In this document: piece after piece, positions 1-6,062 of the stretch | How the letters are laid out: every line of letters starts with the position of its first letter | How positions within the stretch are numbered: the stretch's first letter is position 1 | DNA from: Bacillota bacterium | GTDB taxonomy: Bacteria > Bacillota_A > Clostridia > Acetivibrionales > DUMB01 | Length of the DNA stretch: 6,203 bases | Direction: 5' to 3' | Assembly: GCA_023621975.1 (NCBI GenBank) | Contig: JAMOAC010000215.1 | Span: 1 to 6,203 of the forward strand | The notes under the pieces: generated by a model | Told to the model about the DNA's origin: nothing | Seen by the model: the letters and a program-made list of their open reading frames with translations, nothing else | Databases searched by the model: none | Program-made: the position numbers and the translations under genes

Positions 1-777
1 GGACTTGCTGCCGAAGGTTATCCTTCACTGCCTGTAATTAAAAAGGAAAATGGCTTCAAGATAAGCCAGAAAATAGTAAAAGACATGATCAGGCAAACAA
101 TTTTTGCAGTCAGCCTTGATGAAAACAGGCCTATTCTGACAGGTACACTGGTAGAGTGCAAGGACGGTGAACTTACGTTCGTTTCGATAGACGGATACAG
201 GCTTGCATTGAGAAAAAGTGAAATAGAAGAACAGAATAACGAGCTTAAAGTTGTCGTTCCCGGAAAGACATTAAACGAAATTGCAAAAATACTTCAGCCT
301 TCCGATGAGGAAATGACCATTTACAACGCAGGAAACCAGATACTTTTTGATATGGGTAACTGCAAGGTGGTTTCAAGGCTGCTTGAAGGTGAGTTCCTGA
401 ATTACAGGAGCTCCATTACAAATGATTACGAAACCAAAATAAGGATTAACACGAAAGAATTTCTTTCAGCCATTGAAAGGGCTTCGCTCATAATTACTTC
501 GGAAGAAAGAAGATATCCTGTAAGATTTAATATATCGGATGACAGGATAATAATCACTTCGGCCACGGAAGTAGGGGCTGTTAAGGAAGAAATCAGAGTG
601 GAAATGCTGGGCAACGACCTTGATATAGGTTTCAACCCCAGATATTTTATTGATGCATTGAAAGTTATTGATGACGAGACAATTGACGTATCTTTTGCTA
701 CAAGCCTCGGACCGTGTTTAATCAAACCGGTTGACGGTGAAAAGTTTATCTATCTTATAGCTGCTGTAAGAAGATAG
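1..777 (+). CDS. dnaN: DNA polymerase III subunit beta (sliding clamp), 5'-truncated by the window edge
   Basis: The ring-shaped clamp holds replicative polymerase and many repair proteins on DNA. The reading frame is open from base 1 to a TAG at 775-777, giving 258 residues; the usual length is about 365-370, so roughly the first 110 residues (domain I) lie outside the window. What remains covers domains II and III. Recognisable clamp stretches are IRQTIFAVS followed by RPILTG, the segment DGYRLALRK, VVPGKTLNEIAKIL, INTKEFLSAIERASL, and FNPRYFIDALKVI near the end. These align by eye with Bacillus DnaN over the whole length. An internal ATG at 85 is not the start, because conserved clamp sequence continues upstream of it. 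The C-terminus reads LIAAVRR where Bacillus has LILPVR, an unusual change next to the protein-binding cleft. The gene is followed by a 190-bp gap with a possible terminator and a new promoter. Confidence 0.97.
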   Translation, partial: GLAAEGYPSLPVIKKENGFKISQKIVKDMIRQTIFAVSLDENRPILTGTLVECKDGELTFVSIDGYRLALRKSEIEEQNNELKVVVPGKTLNEIAKILQPSDEEMTIYNAGNQILFDMGNCKVVSRLLEGEFLNYRSSITNDYETKIRINTKEFLSAIERASLIITSEERRYPVRFNISDDRIIITSATEVGAVKEEIRVEMLGNDLDIGFNPRYFIDALKVIDDETIDVSFATSLGPCLIKPVDGEKFIYLIAAVRR

Positions 778-848
778 AAATACAAGAAGACAGGCAAACC
801 ATAAAAAACAATAAAAAAGAAAAGAAAACAAAAGTTGTTGCAAAAGGG

Positions 849-866
849 GGACAGTAAATACTGTCC
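849..866. promoter_or_regulatory. 18-bp perfect palindrome, possible operator or weak dnaN terminator
   Basis: GGACAGTAAATACTGTCC is a perfect inverted repeat, flanked by AAAAGGG on the left and TTTTAT on the right. Read as RNA it makes a stem followed by only four U, so a weak terminator for dnaN is possible. Read as DNA it covers about -38 to -21 relative to the start site predicted from the -10 box at 875-880, the place where a repressor or activator would bind. The sequence does not decide between the two roles. Confidence 0.5.
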
Positions 867-871
867 TTTTA

Positions 872-880
872 TGCTATAAT
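872..880 (+). promoter_or_regulatory. Extended -10 promoter for yaaA-recF
   Basis: TGCTATAAT combines a perfect TATAAT box (875-880) with the TGn extension, which can replace a -35 box for the housekeeping sigma factor. No good -35 hexamer lies 16-18 bp upstream; that space is filled by the 849-866 palindrome. Transcription would start near 886-888, leaving a leader of about 87 nt before yaaA. Confidence 0.55.
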
Positions 881-886
881 TACACT

Positions 887-912
887 ATGTGCATTTTTGT
901 ATAAATGTACAT
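887..912 (+). other. Predicted stem-loop at the 5' end of the yaaA-recF mRNA
   Basis: ATGTGCATTT (887-896) can pair with AAATGTACAT (903-912) over ten base pairs, with one G·U wobble (891/908) and a six-base loop (897-902). It falls almost exactly at the start site predicted from the -10 box at 875-880, so the transcript would begin in a hairpin. Such structures are known to protect mRNA 5' ends from decay. This role is inference. Confidence 0.4.
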
Positions 913-973
913 GATTAATGATAAATTAAATGAAATGTTAATCTAAAAGAAAGAAAAATTAACAGAGGTGCTT

Positions 974-1192
974 ATGGAAAAAATAAAAATTGTTACTGAA
1001 TACATTAAGCTGGACCAGTTCCTGAAATGGTGCAGGGTTGCCAAAACCGGGTCAGAAGCTAAAATGATTATTACCTCAGGTAAGGTAAAAGTAAACGGTG
1101 AAACGGAACTTAGAAGAGGAAAGAAACTTAGAGACGGGGATATAGTTGAAGTACACGGGAAAGAATACCAGGTTTGTATGTCAGACGAATAG
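974..1192 (+). CDS. yaaA: S4-domain RNA-binding protein YaaA
   Basis: This small, 72-residue protein consists almost entirely of one S4 RNA-binding domain. The S4 signature is seen as IKLDQFLKWCRVAKTGSEAK, then ITSGKVKVNG, then the basic RRGKKLRDGDIVEV. The family (YaaA, always found next to recF) is thought to act on ribosomal RNA or ribosome assembly; the precise role is not visible here. I chose the ATG at 974 because GAGG (965-968) sits five bases upstream of it; an in-frame GTG at 968 lies inside that ribosome-binding site and would add two residues. The gene ends 28 bp before recF with no terminator between, so the two are very likely cotranscribed from the promoter at 872-880. A length near 70 residues is normal for the family. 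Confidence 0.92.
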   Translation: MEKIKIVTEYIKLDQFLKWCRVAKTGSEAKMIITSGKVKVNGETELRRGKKLRDGDIVEVHGKEYQVCMSDE

Positions 1193-1202
1193 AAGCTGAG
1201 AC

Positions 1203-1210
1203 AGGGGGTG
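1203..1210 (+). promoter_or_regulatory. Ribosome-binding site supporting the TTG start of recF
   Basis: AGGGGGTG ends ten bases before TTG 1221. It matters because it supports a rare start codon where no ATG or GTG is available downstream of the in-frame TGA at 1197-1199. The spacing is a little long. Confidence 0.6.
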
Positions 1211-1220
1211 TGGCATAAGT

Positions 1221-2342
1221 TTGTTTATAAAGGGCATTCATTTGAGAAACTTCAGAAATTATAAAAAGCTGGATATTGACTTTTCGGAAAGTTTTAACGT
1301 TTTGTTTGGTGAAAATGCCCAGGGAAAAACAAACATTCTGGAGGCTATATATTTGTGCGCTTCCGGAAGGTCACACAGGACCCCGATAGATAACGAACTG
1401 GTAAAGTTCGGCGAGAAATATTACTATGTAAAAATAGACTTAGTTAAAAAGGACACGGAATACGAAATAGAAATACAATATGAAATCAATTCCAAGAAAA
1501 GAATAAAGATAAATGATGTACCCCAAAAGAAGTTGGGCAGCCTGATGGGAAAGTTAAATGCCGTTATGTTTTCGCCTGAGGATCTTCTTATAATAAAGGA
1601 AGGACCAGCTGAAAGAAGGAGATTTATAGATATAGCAATAAGTCAGCTGAAGCCGGCATATTTTTATGACTTGCAGCAATATTCGAAGATCCTGGCCCAG
1701 CGCAATACATTATTGAAAGACATACAAAATGATAAGGCCCTTTTAGACACGCTTGAGGTGTGGAACGAGAATCTGGTAAAGACAGGATCCAGGATTATAA
1801 AAGCACGAAAAGAGTTTATTAAAATATTAAGCAGTATAGCAGAAGAAAAACATGGCAGGCTTACCGATAATAAAGAAAAGCTGGGTTTGAAATATGTGTC
1901 TTCCGTAAAAATTGACGGAGTAGACAGTTTGGAGGACATTGAAAAAGTATTCATGATGACATTGAAAAATTCATTAACGAGAGAAATATATAAAGGAACC
2001 ACGCTTACAGGCCCCCAGAGAGATGATGTGCAAATATTGCTTAATGAAAACGATGCTAAACATTACGGATCACAAGGACAGCAGAGGACGGCAGTTCTTT
2101 CCCTTAAGCTGTCTGAAGTTGAGATAATGAAGAGGGATAGCAATGAATATCCTGTACTTCTTCTTGATGATGTAATGTCTGAGCTTGACAGCAGCAGGCA
2201 GAAATACCTTTTTGAGAACCTTGACGATATTCAGGGCTTTATTACCGGAACAGAATATGATTTTTTTATTGGCAAAAAATTGAAGCAAAATAAAATATTT
2301 CACGTGAATAATGGTAATGTTGAGGTACTAGAAAGAGAATAA
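1221..2342 (+). CDS. recF: DNA replication and repair protein RecF
   Basis: RecF is an SMC-like ATPase that binds gapped DNA and, with RecO and RecR, helps load RecA at stalled forks and single-strand gaps. The 373-residue product has the expected length and all ATPase motifs: Walker A GENAQGKT at residues 30-37, the ABC-type signature GSQGQQRT at 283-290, and Walker B VLLLDDVMSELD at 312-323. The N-terminal HLRNFRNY and the internal FSPEDLLIIKEGPAERRRF (about residues 117-135) are also typical. The start is TTG at 1221, with AGGGGGTG (1203-1210) upstream as ribosome-binding site; an in-frame TGA at 1197-1199 and the absence of ATG or GTG between them leave no better choice. It follows yaaA closely. 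A parS-like palindrome overlaps its last codons (2296-2311). Confidence 0.97.
   Translation: MFIKGIHLRNFRNYKKLDIDFSESFNVLFGENAQGKTNILEAIYLCASGRSHRTPIDNELVKFGEKYYYVKIDLVKKDTEYEIEIQYEINSKKRIKINDVPQKKLGSLMGKLNAVMFSPEDLLIIKEGPAERRRFIDIAISQLKPAYFYDLQQYSKILAQRNTLLKDIQNDKALLDTLEVWNENLVKTGSRIIKARKEFIKILSSIAEEKHGRLTDNKEKLGLKYVSSVKIDGVDSLEDIEKVFMMTLKNSLTREIYKGTTLTGPQRDDVQILLNENDAKHYGSQGQQRTAVLSLKLSEVEIMKRDSNEYPVLLLDDVMSELDSSRQKYLFENLDDIQGFITGTEYDFFIGKKLKQNKIFHVNNGNVEVLERE
2296..2311. promoter_or_regulatory. Degenerate parS-like site inside the recF 3' end
   Basis: TATTTCACGTGAATAA matches the parS sequence seen downstream (TGTTTCACGTGAAACA) at 13 of 16 positions and keeps the central TTCACGTGAA perfectly. 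The outer bases (TATTTC...) resemble the Noc-binding site rather than parS, but the central CACGTG is the ParB-type core. It is the only CACGTG in the window outside the three perfect sites. It may be a weak ParB site or coincidence within codons for FHVNN. Confidence 0.35.
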
Positions 2343-2371
2343 CAGAATGATTATGAGAAAATAAGAGATAA

Positions 2372-2400
2372 TTGAAATAAACAGTTAAATGAGATAAAAT
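2372..2400 (+). promoter_or_regulatory. Sigma-A-type promoter for remB
   Basis: TTGAAA (2372-2377), a 17-bp spacer and TAAAAT (2395-2400) each differ from the consensus by one base at optimal spacing. The predicted start is near 2407, giving a leader of about 50 nt. No terminator is visible after recF, so remB could be read both from this promoter and from upstream. Confidence 0.65.
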
Positions 2401-2455
2401 ATTAGTAAATGATGACAACTTTAAAATGCTAAGTACAATGACTGGAGGAAGGGAA

Positions 2456-2737
2456 ATGTTTGTCCATATTGGCGGAGATGTAGTAATACCGTTAAAGAAT
2501 ATAATAGCAATAATGGATATGGAGACTACGACAATATCAAAAGATACAAGGGATTTTTTAAAGATAGCTGAAGAAGAAGGATTTGTTGAGTCCATATCTT
2601 CAGATTTGCCTAAATCTTTCATCATAACAGAACAGGATAAAAAGAGTAAAATATACTTATCGCATATATCATCTGTTACGTTACTTAAAAGATGCGGATT
2701 TCTGTCTGATTTGACGAAAGATTTGCCGAATACGTAA
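2456..2737 (+). CDS. remB: Extracellular matrix regulator RemB (DUF370/YaaB family)
   Basis: The 93-residue product belongs to the DUF370 family, whose Bacillus member YaaB/RemB lies at the same place between recF and gyrB. RemB (with its paralogue RemA) is linked in Bacillus to activation of biofilm-matrix genes; in Clostridia the target genes are unknown. Conserved features are the N-terminal MFVHIGGDVVIPLKNIIAIMD, the central PKSFIIT followed by the IYLSHISS segment, and TLLKRCGF near the C-terminus. The start is ATG 2456 with GGAGG at 2444-2448, seven bases upstream; an ATG at 2426 in the same frame would add ten residues that have no family support and no ribosome-binding site. Bacillus RemB is about 81 residues, so this one is slightly longer, with an acidic insertion around residues 37-50. 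It has its own promoter. Confidence 0.9.
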   Translation: MFVHIGGDVVIPLKNIIAIMDMETTTISKDTRDFLKIAEEEGFVESISSDLPKSFIITEQDKKSKIYLSHISSVTLLKRCGFLSDLTKDLPNT

Positions 2738-2760
2738 TATCGTTTATTTTTTTGACAATG

Positions 2761-4760
<2,000 letters not shown>

Positions 4761-4776
4761 GTATAGGTAATTTAAA

Positions 4777-4831
4777 ACATGGTGCCCGGTCAGGTGTTTC
4801 ACGTGAAACATTTGACCGGGCATGTTGTTTT
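4777..4831 (+). terminator. Intrinsic terminator of gyrB, with parS at the hairpin apex
   Basis: GCCCGGTCA (4784-4792) pairs with TGACCGGGC (4813-4821). In RNA two G·U pairs (4793/4812, 4794/4811) continue the helix into the self-complementary parS sequence 4795-4810, so one long uninterrupted stem forms. ACAT (4777-4780) and ATGT (4822-4825) add an outer stem beyond a three-base bulge. TTGTTTT follows. The hairpin starts 16 bp after the gyrB stop codon and is the only GC-rich stem in the gap. Confidence 0.85.
4795..4810. promoter_or_regulatory. parS site 1 (ParB/Spo0J loading site)
   Basis: TGTTTCACGTGAAACA is a perfect 16-bp palindrome identical to the known Firmicute parS consensus. ParB dimers bind it, use CTP to close as a sliding clamp, and spread, recruiting SMC and working with ParA/Soj in origin segregation. 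It sits exactly in the apex of the gyrB terminator hairpin. Confidence 0.93.
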
Positions 4832-5198
4832 ATATAAGGGAATATACATTGCAAAAATGAAAAATATGCATTGCAGGAAAAGATGATAGAAAATATTGAA
4901 AGCGGGAAAAACATTGCAGAAGAAAAAATAATATGAGGCAAGATATATTGCAAAGATATAAGGCAAGGAATATAGAAAGAAATATGAAGGACTATATTTC
5001 AAAAAAATATGATTTTGAAAGAATGAAAAAAATTATTCTTTTTAGTGAAAAATGCTTGGATGAAAATGAAGCATGGCAAAAAATGAAGCAAAAATATTGT
5101 GATAGATAAAAGGAATACAAAAAGATAAAAAAGGATAAGGAAAAATGTCAATTTTGATATAAAGGTAAAAAAGGGAAAATGTGATAAAGTTAAGCAGT
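4832..5198. other. Purine-rich, C-poor non-coding stretch
   Basis: This stretch has no convincing gene apart from a weak 58-codon candidate at 4933-5109. The + strand is very poor in C: by hand count 4841-5220 has about 21 C against 73 G in 380 bases, with A dominating. Four ATTGCA copies occur at 4848, 4870, 4913 and 4947. Long reading frames on the opposite strand are a by-product of this bias, as they encode only Phe/Ile/Leu-rich sequence and lack ribosome-binding sites. No DnaA box (TTATCCACA type) was seen. Confidence 0.6.
4933..5109 (+). CDS. Possible small basic protein of unknown function (low confidence)
   Basis: An ATG at 4933 opens a frame of 58 codons to TAA at 5107-5109; the frame is open back to a TGA at 4897-4899. 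In sequence this rich in A and T, with stop codons about every nine codons by base composition, an open run of 70 codons is longer than expected. The product would be highly charged, rich in Lys, Arg and Glu, with segments such as RNMKDYISKKYDFERMKKI and CLDENEAWQKMKQKYCDR and no membrane segment or signal peptide. I recognise no family. Against it, there is no proper ribosome-binding site: only AGAAGAA precedes ATG 4933, and a TTG at 4948 has GAGG nine bases upstream. No promoter is apparent. It could be a real small gene, the remnant of one, or chance. Confidence 0.25.
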   Translation: MRQDILQRYKARNIERNMKDYISKKYDFERMKKIILFSEKCLDENEAWQKMKQKYCDR

Positions 5199-5380
5199 AA
5201 GTTTGAAATAAGCAAATATATTTGAAATACAGAAGCTGTTTGAATTATAAGGTCAGTTTGAGTAATGAGAACAGATTGAATTGTAAACACTGTTTAAAAT
5301 AAAAGAGGAAGCCTGAATTATTAAAACTGTTTAGAATTATGGGATTCTATGAGATATAAGGGCGGTTGAGTACCTCCTAT
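5199..5380. repeat. Degenerate 18-bp tandem repeat array, about ten units
   Basis: Units begin near 5199, 5218, 5236, 5254, 5272, 5290, 5309, 5327, 5345 and 5363. Five successive steps (5218 to 5290) are exactly 18 bp apart except for base substitutions; the rest need single-base shifts. The approximate consensus is CTGTTTGAATTATAAGGN, the most constant part being GTTTGAATTATAA. The best copies are at 5236, 5254, 5272 and 5327; those at 5345 and 5363 are poor. Looser GTTTRA copies continue at 5386, 5429, 5447 and 5460. One frame reads through four or five units as six-residue repeats but has stops at both sides and no start, so coding is unlikely. The array lies between parS sites 1 and 2. 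Confidence 0.65.
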
Positions 5381-5407
5381 AAAAAGTTTGGCTGGCATGT
5401 TTTTATA
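5378..5407. other. AT-only inverted repeat with 14-base loop
   Basis: TATAAAAA (5378-5385) and TTTTTATA (5400-5407) are exact reverse complements around a GC-containing loop of 14 bases. It follows the 18-bp repeat array. The stem is too AT-rich to be a convincing terminator, and no gene ends just before it on either strand. A cruciform or melting site, or chance in AT-rich DNA, are all possible. Confidence 0.25.
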
Positions 5408-5555
5408 ATTAAAGAAAAAATAAAAAAAGTTTAAAAAATGCAGAAGGTTTAAGTAATCAGTTTAAAAAATTTTATATTAAAGCCTTATGAACAGATATAA
5501 ATAAAGTTAAGAAAGAATAGCTGATAAAGGGAAAATCAGTAGGTGTTTTGTAAAG

Positions 5556-5571
5556 TGTTTCACGTGAAACA
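5556..5571. promoter_or_regulatory. parS site 2
   Basis: A second perfect TGTTTCACGTGAAACA, 761 bp downstream of site 1 and identical to it over all 16 bases. The surrounding sequence is not conserved between the copies, so these are separate binding sites rather than a duplicated segment. Confidence 0.93.
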
Positions 5572-5676
5572 ATTAAACAGCATGTAGTTATGGAAACGAT
5601 ATTGAAATAAAAGTTGCTTGTTTTGGATTTTGAAATGTGCTTTATATGAAATAAAAATAATAGAATGGCAAAGAGA

Positions 5677-5692
5677 TGTTTCACGTGAAACA
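5677..5692. promoter_or_regulatory. parS site 3
   Basis: A third perfect TGTTTCACGTGAAACA, 121 bp after site 2; the flanking A and T extend the palindrome to 18 bp (5676-5693). It lies about 360 bp upstream of the parA start. With site 2 it makes a close pair. Confidence 0.93.
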
Positions 5693-5931
5693 TTCCACGG
5701 AAGAAGTGAGTTATTTCCTATATTGCAGGCCAATTACCTGTTTATTAAATAGCAAATAAGATGATTGATTAATTTTTTATTGTTTTACTTCCGTCTAAAA
5801 ATGGAATTAAATCAGTTAGCTACATTAAGAATAAATAAGAAATAAACAGGCAAAAACCGTTTGATTTTACGATGAAGAAAAAAACAAAAAATCAGAATTT
5901 AAATTGTTTTTTATACTCCCCTATTAATTTA
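5693..5931. other. AT-rich non-coding segment between parS 3 and the parA promoter
   Basis: No gene or RNA gene is recognisable here. A frame from ATG 5676 through parS 3 to a TAA gives 27 residues starting MFHVKH, an artefact of the parS sequence. GGCCAATTA at 5728-5736 repeats the nine bases at 2760-2768 in the gyrB promoter. The palindrome AATTTAAATT lies at 5896-5905. No terminator or DnaA box was seen. Confidence 0.5.
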
Positions 5932-5968
5932 TGGTATAATCGATAGTATGATATAATCGATATATAAT
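5932..5968 (+). promoter_or_regulatory. Tandem extended -10 promoters for parA on a 14-bp direct repeat
   Basis: TGGTATAATCGATA (5932-5945) and TGATATAATCGATA (5949-5962) differ at one base and lie 17 bp apart. Each holds TGn plus a perfect TATAAT (5935-5940 and 5952-5957); a third TATAAT follows at 5963-5968. No good -35 box is present for either, as expected of extended -10 promoters. Leaders would be about 90-108 nt. The repeated ATCGAT palindromes directly after each -10 could be binding sites of a regulator. Confidence 0.6.
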
Positions 5969-6035
5969 TTGGATAAACAACAGTATCATTAATTTATTGA
6001 ACAGTTTTTTTAAAACTTTTATTTGCAGGGGCAAA

Positions 6036-6062
6036 ATGTTAGGGAGTGAATTAATTGGCTAA
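6036..6062 (+). promoter_or_regulatory. Nine-codon upstream ORF overlapping the parA start
   Basis: ATG 6036 is preceded by AGGGG (6027-6031), four bases away, and the frame ends at TAA 6060-6062, encoding MLGSELIG. Its stop lies just three bases after the parA TTG start codon (6055-6057), in another frame. A ribosome finishing it could restart at parA. The ribosome-binding site of parA itself (AGGGAG, 6041-6046) is inside this ORF. Translation of it is inference. Confidence 0.3.
6041..6046 (+). promoter_or_regulatory. Ribosome-binding site that fixes the TTG start of parA
   Basis: AGGGAG ends eight bases before TTG 6055. The codon directly upstream in frame is TAA (6052-6054), so no earlier start is possible, and the conserved ParA N-terminus begins with the next codon. 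Confidence 0.7.

Noticed and set aside
2738..2751. Terminator after remB from the T-run before the gyrB promoter
   Set aside because: The T-run has only a three-pair ACG/CGT stem before it, too weak; the run serves better as upstream flank of the -35 box.
5199..5380. CRISPR array
   Set aside because: The units abut with an 18-bp period, without constant repeats of 24-40 bp or unique spacers, and no cas gene is nearby.
5361..5385. Reverse-strand AGGAGGT ribosome-binding site (CCTCC on + at 5373-5377)
   Set aside because: No ATG, GTG or TTG follows at a usable distance on the reverse strand, so no gene starts there.
5472..5693. Reverse-strand reading frame of 73 residues beginning MFHVKH across parS sites 2 and 3
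   Set aside because: Its start and an internal VSRET segment are just the parS palindrome read as codons; the rest is Phe/Ile/Leu/Ser-rich sequence opposite a purine-rich strand, with no ribosome-binding site.
5676..5759. 27-codon + strand frame starting in parS 3
   Set aside because: The first codons are parS itself, only weak AAAGAG lies upstream, and the product has no recognisable feature.
6003..6017. AGTTTT/AAAACT hairpin in the parA leader as attenuator
   Set aside because: Six AT-dominated pairs with three-base loop are expected often in such AT-rich DNA, and no alternative pairing was seen.
4761..6054. Second replication origin with DnaA boxes
   Set aside because: I looked for TTATCCACA or TGTGGATAA type boxes on both strands and saw none; the AT-rich array alone does not make an origin.
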